Source: Volutella citrinella
Lineage: Eukaryota; Ascomycota; Sordariomycetes; Hypocreales; Nectriaceae
Direction of reading: 5' to 3'
Length of the DNA: 64,000 nucleotides
Assembly: GCA_034401135.1 (NCBI GenBank)
Contig: JAWZSP010000007.1
Location: 496,001-560,000 of the forward strand
The notes beneath the pieces are model-generated. The model made no database searches. It was not told the DNA's origin and saw only the letters and a program-made list of their open reading frames with translations. This document shows positions 47,705 to 58,188 of the stretch, in pieces (within the stretch, counting starts at the first letter, position 1; every line of letters starts with the position of its first letter). The translations under genes were made by a program, and so were the position numbers.

Positions 47705-48181
47705 ATGAAAGTGCCTCTAGCCGAGGTTGTCAAGCTTCGGTATCGCTACGGCATTGGCGAAGCATACGCTACCCTGCTTTCCTGGCGACCATTTGGGAGT
47801 ACCACACGAGAACTCATCGAACTCGATCTTTGGGACGACCTGGATTCACCTCCTCAGAGACGATATGGGCATTGGATCTGGTGGGTCAAAAGAAAACAGG
47901 GGACCACGAAAACCACGCGAGACATACAACGTGGCTTTAAGATTGACACCGGTCGGTCTTCCAGGGACCTACGAGACCGACTGAAGTTGATCGATTCCGG
48001 CTCGAATGATGGGCTTGAAAACATGAATCCAGCGGATATCAATCTCGCGCCCTCAGTGGCATCAACATGGAAAATGATCTGCTATTGCATGCGAGATATA
48101 TTTGGGGAATCCGACTTGGATGTGTTGGTGTTTCCTGGAGCTAGAGATCATGTTTGGCTTGAACGAATGCGATGGTGCTAG
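47705..48181 (+). CDS. Orphan ORF of unknown function, possibly a gene fragment
   Basis: An open frame of 158 codons with a non-repetitive, Trp-rich composition (RRYGHWIWWVKRKQG, STWKMICYCMRDIFGE). I do not recognise it and see no splice signals linking it to neighbours. Its position between a decayed ankyrin gene and a HET gene makes a degraded accessory gene likely. Confidence 0.3.
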   Translation: MKVPLAEVVKLRYRYGIGEAYATLLSWRPFGSTTRELIELDLWDDLDSPPQRRYGHWIWWVKRKQGTTKTTRDIQRGFKIDTGRSSRDLRDRLKLIDSGSNDGLENMNPADINLAPSVASTWKMICYCMRDIFGESDLDVLVFPGARDHVWLERMRWC

Positions 48182-48644
48182 CGGATCAGCCAAGGTTAGG
48201 CTCGTCTTAACATTCTCTCGTGCTTTAGCAATCCGCAGCCTACAACATCTAGATTGATCAACCCATTGCTGTTTTGTATCCTTCTTTCACAAATAAGCTA
48301 TAAGTGAGATGGAAATAGCAATGAGAGCAAAGAAACCGTCGGACGAGATGCAACCCTATTCGGCATTTGAAATTCCAAAAACCACCTCCTCCGGCAGTCA
48401 TGTTCCTACGCATATTGAACAATCTGACACCCAGTATCCACCTCTTTCCGTTCGTATTCACCATGCAGCTTGGAGCTGCCCCTCAGCCTTAAGGCAACCC
48501 TAGGGTCGCAAGCTGGCTGCCAGTGGCTACCTGTCAGCCGAATGACCCACTTGACTGCTTGTAGCTCGTGGAGTTTGTGACCTTGGCGGGGCACGCATCC
48601 TATCAACCTAAGCTTGCTTGGGATGTCATCTAACTCTATCAATA
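48182..48644. other. Intergenic, HET gene promoter
   Basis: About 460 bases; no gene or named element seen. Confidence 0.45.
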
Positions 48645-50846
48645 ATGGCCCTCCCCATTACAGAAGGCGATATCAATCAGTTTCTAAAGACTCGAAAGGC
48701 TGAGCTGGACTCTTTGCCTGATGATACGACGCCCAGCCGGGAGACATTCACTTTCGAGAACCCCCATTCTTGTGGCCACTGCGCGAATTTGGTCGTGGAT
48801 GGCTGTGCGTACACATGCGATGAAACCGACCAAATAACACCTTTCAATCTCAACACCTCACTGACAGAAGCCATAAAGCTGGCACGAGGTGGCTGTCATT
48901 TCTTCGAGTGGCTCGTCGACACCTGTGCTACTCGGTACGACCAATACTATCACGTTCCTTATGCCGAGGGTTCGCTACAGCTAGGCCTTCCTCATTTTCC
49001 ACAGGTACGCTCATGGTTCGCAAGTCTAGAGGTGGCTCGCGAGGGGAAAGAGAAAGTTCATGTGCCAGAGGCTCCCCCTCCGTGGAGGATATTCTTCTGC
49101 GCAAAGAGCGGTGGGTGATGACCTAGTGTGAATGTTGTGTTAGTACTAACAATGACAGACAACTTGGCAGCCGAGTATGTCCTGTCTCGGCCTCACGAGC
49201 TGGATCTTGAGTCTGACAAGACCGTAAAGTTTGCAAATGAGCGTCTGAGGGAGTGCAAGGCGAAGCATGAAACGTGCCGCATGGGTACAGACACGGCCCT
49301 CTCCAAGGCAGAGATTCTTGACAAGACGCACTTGCCAACTCGCCTCTTGGACATCTCGTCCCCAAAAGAAGGCTCCATCCGGCTGATCAAGCTTTCAGAT
49401 CTCCCGGTTCCTCAAGTCGAGGAGATTGCAAAAGCTGGCTTTGTCACTCTATCGTACTGCTGGGGTGGTGACCAGCCAGTCAAACTGACGCGGAACTCGG
49501 CACAGAAACTCCAGAAGGGCATCCCGATGAGTTCGCTCCCGAAAACGCTGCGGGATGCTATCAGATACACCTCTTTCCTTGGGATGAAGTACATATGGAT
49601 CGATGCCCTCTGTATCACGCAGGACGATGATCTCGACAAGGGCCTTGAGATTGCTCGCATGCCATTGTACTACCACCGCAACACAGTCACCATAGTCGCG
49701 GCGTCGGCTGAGACCTGCAGCAGCGGTTTCCTGGGCAGAGAGAGAGGGAGATTTACTGCTGGGCCATTCGAGATTGCCATGAAGACACCTAAAGGCATGG
49801 GATCAGTTCTCTTCTATTCGATGTTGGAACCTTCCCAACCGACAACGTTCCGCGCCTGGACGCTCCAAGAATCTTTGCTGTCTAGAAGACTCTTGATATT
49901 TGGCCCCGATCGACTCATTTGGTGCTGCATTGCTGGGAATTCGGGCTGCGGAGGTCCCGAGGCGAGCATGACTGCTAGAGCCATGGGTGTTCCAGAGTCT
50001 TTGGTCTCGGGCGTCTACCCCATGACTGTGCTTGAGATTTTTCCTGCTCTTCGGCAGTGGGATAAGGTCCTGCTGAACTATACAAGACGAAAGCTCACGA
50101 ATGGCAGCGATAAGCTCCTCGCGGTTGCTGCCGCGGCCGAGGCTGTGCATGGTCTCTCTCGGCAGCGAGAACAGCAAGACAGCATATATCTTGCGGGTCT
50201 GATCATCATAGTTGACCGATCTGATCTCGTCAGCGACGCCCTAGGCTGGTTGACAACTAACCCGCAAGAGGCTTCGCGAATTCAGAAATTCACTGCCCCG
50301 TCTTGGTCCTGGGCATGCATTGATGGGGCAGTATTCTCCGACCCTGGCCACTCGCGTCTGAACACCGTGGGGAACCTTATGGAAACAAAGCACCGGTTCA
50401 GACTCATCCATCATGAAATTGTCCTTGTTCTTCCGGAAGCACCCTACGGCGCCGTAAGGAGCGGACTCATCAGGGTCAGAGGGCCGGTTTGGCCGCTGGA
50501 GCTTTTTGAAGAGGTCCCAACTTTCATCAATGACGGGCACATTTACGACTTCAAGGCCCCTGAAGAGTGTCGCATAACCCTATATCCAGATACCAGTGCG
50601 GACATGGCACTGATTGCGGCGAAAGGTGGGCAAAAGCTCTACCTCCTGGAGCTTAATCTGAGTCGCGGCAAATTTACCCTGTTCTCCTCTGGGCTGCTTC
50701 TGCGTCCTAGTGAGGACAGCCAGATGACGTTTCATCGAATCGGGGGTTTTAGGTATGAGACATTTGGGAGAGGGAATGATTATAGAGAGGTCACGGACGA
50801 GATATTGCTCCCATCGGGCCCGGAATGGGATGTTATCCTGGTGTGA
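48645..50846 (+). CDS. HET-domain (heterokaryon incompatibility-type) protein
   Basis: Two exons, 48645-49110 and 49159-50846 (48-nt intron, branch TACTAAC), give 717 residues. A Cys-containing N-terminus (HSCGHCANLVVDGCAYTC) comes first. The HET domain starts near residue 260: FVTLSYCWGGDQPVKLTRNS, then LPKTLRDAIRYTSFLGMKYI, WIDALCITQDDD and ARMPLYYHRNTVTIVAASAE. A long C-terminal region has FRAWTLQESLLSRRLLIFG and PSWSWACIDG, both usual in this group. HET domains trigger cell death when unlike strains fuse, but most genomic copies have no proven partner. There is no NACHT, ankyrin or WD40 part here. Confidence 0.92.
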
Positions 50847-51352
50847 GATATGAAGGACGGGGGTGGGGCTGCATCGGACGGTTCCCGGACCCAGAGTCTC
50901 TGGATCCCAGGGAGCTCCCAGGACCGGCAGCCGGTCAACTCGGGCCAGATGCATTCCACCAGAATCCTGTACGTGATGCAAGCCTCGATATTTGCCAAGG
51001 CATCAAACCACACGATAACTCCATCAAGGAGGCGGTAGCCCTCGGTTCCGCCCAAGAGAGAACATATGCAATAGGACAGCGACGCAAACGCAAACGCTGC
51101 GAGACACGTCGGTGCCTCTGAGCAGATGTACGGGTCCTGGAACACGATGGCGCCGTGGATAAGTAAGGTGGTCGGGTCACTGAAGTATTGGCGGACACGC
51201 TCTACAGCCGGAATGCCCAACTTGTCCGCTGCGTTGTTGAGTTTGAGGTGGAGTTGCCTCACGAGCTGTTGCACCGCAGGAATTCCGGACCAATTGATGT
51301 CGTTGGGTGAGGGCCAGTTGTAGATGAAGGTCATAGTGGTAGGAGGGCTCAT
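50780..51352 (-). CDS. Unknown small protein, overlapping the HET gene end
   Basis: An uninterrupted frame from an ATG at 51352 (MSPPTTMTFIYNWPSPNDIN) for 190 codons. It has an amphipathic helix-like stretch (AVQQLVRQLHLKLNNAADKL) and a hydrophobic centre (LAAFAFASLSYCICSLLGG) that could be membrane-embedded. It is convergent with the HET gene and overlaps its last 67 nt; the end may be shorter in reality if an unseen intron exists. No family recognised. Composition argues for a real gene, but there is no homology support. Confidence 0.4.
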   Translation of the reverse strand: MSPPTTMTFIYNWPSPNDINWSGIPAVQQLVRQLHLKLNNAADKLGIPAVERVRQYFSDPTTLLIHGAIVFQDPYICSEAPTCLAAFAFASLSYCICSLLGGTEGYRLLDGVIVWFDALANIEACITYRILVECIWPELTGCRSWELPGIQRLWVREPSDAAPPPSFISHTRITSHSGPDGSNISSVTSL

Positions 51353-52467
51353 GATACTTCGGAGGAACAGGCGGCCTCGGTCGCTGGGGACTGGGTGATA
51401 CTGGAGACAGTGAGTAAAGAAGTAGCAGAGCAACGAGCGACCGGTGCAATGACACCTACATAGGAGTCTTGATCACAAGATGGCCGTTTTATGTCCCAAG
51501 CAACTGACCGGGATGTTAGAGAGCCCGAGTTAGCCAATCATATTCCATTCCCCGCCCAGGGCGCCGCAGAATGCTTTTACGTTGCCTAATCCGTAGTCCG
51601 CACTGGTTCGCCCAACGCGAGAGCCTCATCGGGTAGCCAGCTGGAGGCAACTACTACCAACTGCCTGTTCCTGCTCCAACTGCAGCAGGCTCCCTTGCCT
51701 TTGCAGTCTCCGAGACAAGCCATCATCCGTGCTCATGCCGGTCTCTCCCACCACAATTCGGGTTGGGTCGCTATTGACGCCAGCTCCCATGGTAGACCTT
51801 TAGGTGTAAGAAAGACACGGTTGCGAGCCGGCTGCTCTAGAATGAGCTCCTCATCGAAATCTCTGGTCTGGGCTCGCTTGATGCCATAGTGGGATGGGAT
51901 GGCAAACCTGTAAGTACATTACTGCATTTGCGCAGGAATCTGCAGCATCCAGTTGCACAATGAACTCATGTGCGACCGGCACCCCGGATTCACCATACTC
52001 CGGTGCTATCCCTTATAACCCTATTCTTCAACTCCTTATCCGTTTCCTAAACGGGAGTGAGTCGTCGCCCTGGTATAACCTACCAGGCGTCCGCTTATAT
52101 TGGTGGTGGGGTCGTAGGGTCGTGAGCTCTCAGACTTGGATAACGTGAGTGGCCTGTAAGGGAACGCTATTGAGCAGGTGGAGCCGATATGTGGGCGAGA
52201 GCCATAGGGCACAAGGTGGAATAGATGAGGGGCGGAAGGGAACCCGGGGCTGGGGGTAGAGCTGAGCTCCAAGACAAACAGTACGCCCGGAAGAGGGGGA
52301 AGACAATGCTTTGGGCGATTGATGGAAGCAAGCAGTGCTGCGAGTTGCGTTTCTTTAATGCTAAACTGTCCATACATCAACAAAAGGTTGTCCGTCATAT
52401 ATTACCCCCAATCTACAAAAGAGTCGGAGCCGCAATCCTCCCTTCCTCCATTATCGTGTATGCTACG
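51353..52467. other. Intergenic 1.1 kb
   Basis: Between the small unknown ORF and USB1. No gene, repeat or clear signal seen. Confidence 0.45.
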
Positions 52468-53446
52468 TCATTCTTCGAGGAATGAACCCATAGACTTGCC
52501 ATCTCCTGATTGCGTCTCAAGCAACGGCACATGGGTCACCACGTTGCCGATCTTGCACTTGATGCCGTCGACACTGACGCTCCAAGACCGCATGGCCTTG
52601 TACGTGTCCGTTTCGATCAAACCTAGGGTCTTGGTGGTTACCTTGTCACCTGGCACGTCAAAGGTCCAGCCAATTGAGATGTGAAATGCACTATCTGCGC
52701 TGTCTTTGGGTCGGCGTTGGTATAGGAGAGGCTGATCGAATTGCGACGCAATATTATTGCATCGCTCCAACAAGCGCATCAGTTCCGGATTCTGGGCAAC
52801 CTTGTCATTTGACGAGGCCTCGCTGGAAACTCGAATGATCAGGAAGACGCGATCAGAGTCCGGTGACTTGAACCAGGCTAGGTCCTGTGGGTGCACGCTG
52901 AAGGGCCTGAGCCCACTCGAAGCTATCGAATGCGTCACCTTTTCTTGGAAGTCATCCTTGTTTGCTGTCGTCAGCGACAGTGGCCGAGAAAGGCTGATGT
53001 GCAACGGCAAAGGCGAGCCGAGGTCGCTAGTCAAGAAATCACACAGCGCAACTTCATCCCCAACTTCAGTCTTGATGTCAGCAATCAGCTGGGAGAGCAG
53101 TTTATGCTGCGAACTGCCTGGATGCCCTGTGCTGAGGTCAGTACGAAAACCGAGGGGTTGAAGGGAAGTGCAGACATTCGACATAGAGATGGGATGGCCA
53201 ATTGCCGGCGATATGGGGTATTTGTCGACGACGACCTTGATGCAAACTCGGGTCGTCGACAACGCTTTGGCGAACGGTAGACGCGTAGAGATCGTGGAAT
53301 GCCGATGGCAGCGGAGGCATGCCACTGGTGTCGTCGGACCCAGCTCCGGAGTGGGCCACGGAGCTGGCCGTCGTCTTATGGCGCTTTGGTGGGCGTTCTG
53401 GGGCCTCGTCACCTGAGTCGGAGGAGGAGTAATCCACCAGAGCCAT
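52468..53446 (-). CDS. USB1: U6 snRNA 3' phosphodiesterase USB1
   Basis: Two exons, 53446-53176 and 53126-52468 (49-nt intron, donor GTCTGC), give 309 residues. The N-terminus is [20 protein letters not shown], acidic/Ser-rich as in the family, followed by [20 protein letters not shown] and [10 protein letters not shown]. The two catalytic HxS-type motifs of the 2H phosphoesterase fold are in LHISLSRPL and [12 protein letters not shown]1 trims the 3' oligo(U) tail of U6 snRNA in the nucleus, stabilising U6 for splicing. The splice restores [17 protein letters not shown]; the long open frame upstream of the second exon (to 53715) is not the real N-terminus. Confidence 0.95.
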
Positions 53447-55854
53447 GAGTCAGCGGCTGAGAGAGAGTGCCAGGAATGGAATGACGAAGGCCTGGGTGGT
53501 GGTGGATTAGCGGTAAAGCCCGTAGGGGCGTCGGCCACGGCAGCCCTGTGTTGCAATGCGGCCTCGAGGTTGTGGTGGATTAGGGCTGTGATTATTATTG
53601 GGCGGGCGGCTGTTCCTGCATCCGTGGCGGCTAAAGTGAGCGCTGATGGGGATGGCAATTCGTGTTGGCGATGAAGGGTGACAAGAAGGGTCCCCTCGCT
53701 CCGCAGCGAGATCAAATCGCTAGGTGGCGCTAGGCCAGTGGATAAGACTGGGTGGCCTTGGTCGCGCAGAACGCGGGACGCCCTTGTGCATTACAGTCAA
53801 CTGCATGAACGGCAATCTCAACCAGAGCCCGTGAGTCAGTGTTGAGCCACCAGCGATCTCCTTGGAGTCCCTGATGCTTGGTAACACAAATCCGTCGCGT
53901 AGATAACATATTGGGTGTAAGTTTCTGTCGGGATGTCCGAAGGTTCTCGGCCAGGAAACATCACTGAAGATCACCCTCCGGCTTACCTTGCTGGACCCAA
54001 TAGATTGGAGCACCCTTGGCGGTGTGGCAGCAGCGGGGTGGACGTGTTGCCCACACAATCAATCAGGGACGCAGGCAGGGTGACAGCAATGACTCCAGCG
54101 GCAAGGATCTAGGTCTAAGGTCCCTGCCGTACGCACAGCACATGCCCTGGGCTTTTGGCCACGCATCATTAGGCTAGATGAGGTGCGCTACCTAAAAGAG
54201 ACCACAAGCCAAGTTGGGCTCCTCGAGTATCGAGGACCCTGTGTCCCGTAACCGTCATCCTTCCGCTTGCCCAAAATGCGAAATCGCCGGGCCAGGCCCT
54301 GCCTGGTTGACATGCATCGCGCGGGGCCGTTGAGCGCAGTTGGCATAGCTTAAATTAATGTTGGCCTAAGATGCTAAAACATCGCACGAGTTGCGGGGTT
54401 GAGATAAAACGGTGCTGTTGGAAACCCATTGCCGCGTCTCCTTGTCGGCAGGGCATTGAGATTCATGGGGTGCATATCGTCCCCAAGAAGCGAGGGGAAA
54501 ACAGCCCCTGCCTGCACTTGGTCAAAATAGAGCTGCTAGGGTCCGGTTACGGGCTGCGTGATGCAGGAGATGCCCCTCCGTACGTATTCTCGAACGGTGG
54601 GTTTAGTGGCGGCGGCCGCGGATGTAGTCGGTCACCAGATATGATGCAACCGCTCGGGAGTAATGCCTCTGCCCAAGGGCCAATACGAACTCGGTTCCAC
54701 GACGAGAAGCAAGATTGCGAGAGCTTGCGACATTTGCGGTGAGCTGGCAGAATGTGAGCCTGCCTCCTTTCGTAAGGTATGAGATTCCACGGCGGCCCTG
54801 GATGGTACGCGTAGGGACATACGCACGCCTAGCTCCAAGCCCCAAAGCCAAGAGCTTACCCCTACCCCACGAGGCGGCACACTTTAGCGCAGGCTGTTGG
54901 CCCGCTGGTCCAGTCCCCGGCGCCCGAGGCAGCGGCCATGGTGCGGGTGGCACCAGCCTGTCCTGCCAGAGTGATGGTGGAGGGAATTTGGGCACCCATC
55001 TTGGAGGGTGGCCAAAGCTAGTCAGTCATTAGTTGGGAAATGCCAGCACTGGTCGCGTTCGCTTTTGGGTTGAATGGGGTGGCCGCTTTGCCGCACATCA
55101 CAGCAAGCTCCCGGGGTCCCCGCGCCGGCGACGGAGACATGGTCACGACGGATTGATAGGGATACAGAGTGAGTGGTGTGTGGTGTCGACGGAAGAAACA
55201 AATGTCGCTCCGCGGGATGCCAGCTACAGGAGAACTGGGCTGCGTCGTCGAGAACGAGCGAGTAAAAGCCACGACGGTGCGGCTTGGACAAGGGGAGCAG
55301 GGGGAAGCTTTGGGTGGGCAGTGACAGTTGGGTGCATGAATGATGGTGGGCAGTTGGAGGGGTACCCACCCGGGACACCGGCCGGAGCGGCAGGTGCGTC
55401 GACTTGTCGCAGCCCGCCTTCCCATCCGCAGCACCTGCCCTGTCGCGCCGGTCCATGCCACCACCTCACTGTATGGTGCTAAGAGAGCGGCTGGTAGACC
55501 AGTACCTGCCGTGCCTCTCCTCCCCATCTGGTTCTTAAAGCCACCGACGCCTCCTGCCCTACATCGTCCCTTTTGGATCGACTTCCCAACTCTGTCACTA
55601 AACGTCCAACTCCATCATCTTCATCCCATCTCTGTTTCGGCATCATCACCAGCCCGCCATAGCGTCACAATATATCCACAGCCATCACCGCTTGGACGCT
55701 CGACTCACCACCCAGAAACCCAAGCTCGAAGGTGTCCCTTATCATCTTGAAACCTACCGATAACTCTGAACGATTTACCCGGTCGCGGCCGTGTTTGCTG
55801 TCGCTTGTCGCATTGCTCCTCGATCGCAAGAAAACAGCAGCAGTCTTCGCAACA
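53447..55854. other. Intergenic 2.4 kb between divergent USB1 and Pal1 genes
   Basis: No gene supported. The last 350 bases are C/T-rich (TCCATCATCTTCATCCC) and resemble a long leader of the Pal1 gene. The remaining ORFs overlap in several frames and lack family resemblance. Confidence 0.45.
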
Positions 55855-57750
55855 ATGAAGGACCCCGGGTCCGGAGACAAGCAGTGGGTAAGTCAATCAA
55901 TTTGCTTGTCAAGAATCCTTGTCTCAAGTCCGTCTTTCATCACCTTCTTGCCCACGTCATGCTCTCCCACCCAACGCCGTCGGCTCGACAGCCGCTAGGA
56001 TGGTACCCTCGGACCCTCTGGACCCTGCGTCGTGCGTCTGTCATTGTCTCAATGCGTGTCCCCACCTTTCCTGCTACTGGAGTAAGAGCCTGAATAGCGT
56101 TGCTGCATAACAACAAGCAGCGCCCGGCTAGCTCAATCGGTAGAGCGTGAGACTCTTACCAGAGTACACACATCTCAAGGCTGTGGGTTCGACCCCCACG
56201 TCGGGCTATTCCTATAAACGAATGAGCACAGCGCGGCTTTCATTTTTTGCTCATGATGAGCAAGTCGATTTTCTTTTTGGGGATTCCAAGGAAAACGCCA
56301 TGTTGTGCTGTGATACTGCTGGCCACGCCAGCATTACCCCAGTGGAGCAGCTAAGAGCACAGCCGGTACTGACCTCATGGATCTGCACCCGCTCATGACG
56401 CGCAATCATGTTGGCATTGTCCCCACTGAAATGCCCAATACTTTTTCTTACCTCCGTCATCATTGGCCGTCCGTTGTACATGATGCTAACCTGGATGGAT
56501 AACCTGACTAGGCCAAGGCTTACATCCTCGATCCGTTGACTGATCCAGAGCCTAGTGAAGAAACGGGCATTGCGTCATCTCACAACCTCGCAGCCAACTT
56601 CAAACGGATGTCTTTATCAGGCGGCAGCCCCAGTTCCATAGCCAAAGGGAAACAGCCTGAAGCCAACCAACCTCACTCGCGACCGGCTTCCAACTATCCT
56701 AGCCCGCCCCCGTCCGCCAGCCCATCCAGATCCAGCTTCCATCCTTCCAATCCCTTTTCAGACGCAGCGTCTGCGGAAGTGTCACCGCCACATTCACCAC
56801 CTCTTCGCATTCGACATTCACGAAAATACCCGCCAAACAGCGCAGCCACTCGAGCATCAAGTGCTCGGGCACCACCGCAACCTCCCCGGCCTGAGTCTCA
56901 GGAGAACCGCAGCGTCAGCAGCCCAGTGGGCAATCTTGGAAGGAGTCATTCTCTAGTTCAGAGATATCCCGGTGACATGTCCCACCGTCCTCTTGATACC
57001 CTCCGAAAGGAGGCACGTGCCGCCGACCGGGCACCCCATCTAAGACGGAAGCAAATCCCCGGTTGCGACACCATTGATGCTTTGGACACCATTGGTGGGA
57101 CTTATCATCATGGTGGGCCCTATGATGCCACCTTGGCCAGCCGAAATCGCAACAGACATTATGCTCCCTTGGCAGCTGTTAGAGACACCAACATGGAGGC
57201 TCTCAGGGCCACTCCTCGTCACTACCTCAAGGACTCACTGGATCGCCGCATGCCTCTGGATGGTGTTGCTGCAGTCCCAAACGGATACGAAGATTTTCGT
57301 GGTAATGTCATGAAGTATGAGGAGGGTGCTGATTTGATGCGAGAGCCCGATGCAGCGGGCGGCGCCTACAAGCGCTGGGATGGCTTGGTAAGTTTTTCCT
57401 GAGTCCAGAGGGAGGATAGCATATGCTGACGTGACCAGGAATACGATGACGACGATCTCAAAGGCAAGGGACCCGGGTTCGCCGCTGAGCGGGAGCGCAA
57501 GGAAAAGAAGGCTGCTCGACGCGGACAACTCTCTGACGAGCCGAGACGTCGATCGCTAGTTCCCGAAAGTCGAAGCAGCCATTCTAGAAGCCAGAGCGAA
57601 CACGTTCGCTCACCGTCCTACGAATTGGTCACCACCAACCCTAATAGCGACAATGTTCAACGCAGCAATAGCACTGGCAAACGCATCACTAATGGCTTCA
57701 GGCGACGCTTTGGTAGCATTCGGCGCAAGAAGGTCGGGGAGGCTAGCTAG
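55855..57750 (+). CDS. Pal1-family cell morphology protein
   Basis: Three exons, 55855-55887, 56512-57387 and 57439-57750, give 406 residues. The first exon encodes only MKDPGSGDKQW; the second continues AKAYILDPLTDPEPSEETG, the usual start of this family. A disordered Pro/Ser region (40-190) precedes the Pal1 core (about 205-330): GGTYHHGGPYDATLASRN, NMEALRATPRHYLKDSLDR, YEEGADLMREPDAAGGAYKR. The tail is rich in Arg/Ser and ends GFRRRFGSIRRKK. Fission-yeast Pal1 localises to growing cell ends and keeps cells cylindrical; family members also associate with endocytic sites. The 624-nt first intron contains a tRNA-Lys gene on the same strand. Confidence 0.9.
56123..56208 (+). tRNA. tRNA-Lys(CTT) with a 13-nt intron
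   Basis: The 7-bp acceptor stem GCCCGGC/GTCGGGC (one G-T pair) is followed by the D arm with A-box TAGCTCAATCGG. Anticodon stem TGAGA/TCTCA carries anticodon CTT at 56156-56158. The intron 56160-56172 sits in the canonical place one base after the anticodon. The T arm has B-box GGTTCGACCCC, and the discriminator base is T. The mature length is 73 nt. It lies wholly within intron 1 of the Pal1 gene, sense orientation. Confidence 0.96.
56243..56248 (+). terminator. RNA polymerase III terminator of tRNA-Lys
   Basis: A run of six T on the plus strand 35 nt after the tRNA end; it is the first T-run of four or more downstream. Confidence 0.7.
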
Positions 57751-58188
57751 GTTCCATGGACCACGCATTACCCCGTGGTGAGCCGGACCTCGTGAATTTG
57801 GTTAGTGTGTAAAAAGAATTCTTGATAAAGAATTGGACAGATGTTATAGACTGCGAGAAGGGGACCTACCAATTAGGATTTAACGGGAACGAGTTTGTCA
57901 CTTCGGCGAAAATGGTAAATTATCGAGCATTTTTGTATATACAAAGATTCCTGAATCAACACGATAGATTTCTCGTGCCTTCTTTACAGGTTTCTCAACA
58001 AAGACGTTGACAAATGGAAGCTGAGCGGCGAACACATACGAACAGTCTTCGACACGATAAGAAGATGTTCATCTTCAATCATGTGGCACAAGAATTCTAT
58101 TTGATCATGTCTAGAACTCGCCATGGCCTTAAATCTGATACAAGATACAACGATTTGGTGTTACTCAACCCGTTACCCATAACCACCG
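57751..58188. other. Intergenic between convergent Pal1 and CFT1 genes
   Basis: AT-richer 3' flanking DNA; no gene seen. Confidence 0.5.

Noticed and set aside
53177..53715. N-terminal extension of the USB1 second exon frame
   Set aside because: The conserved N-terminus lies in another frame from 53446 and joins by a clear 49-nt intron.
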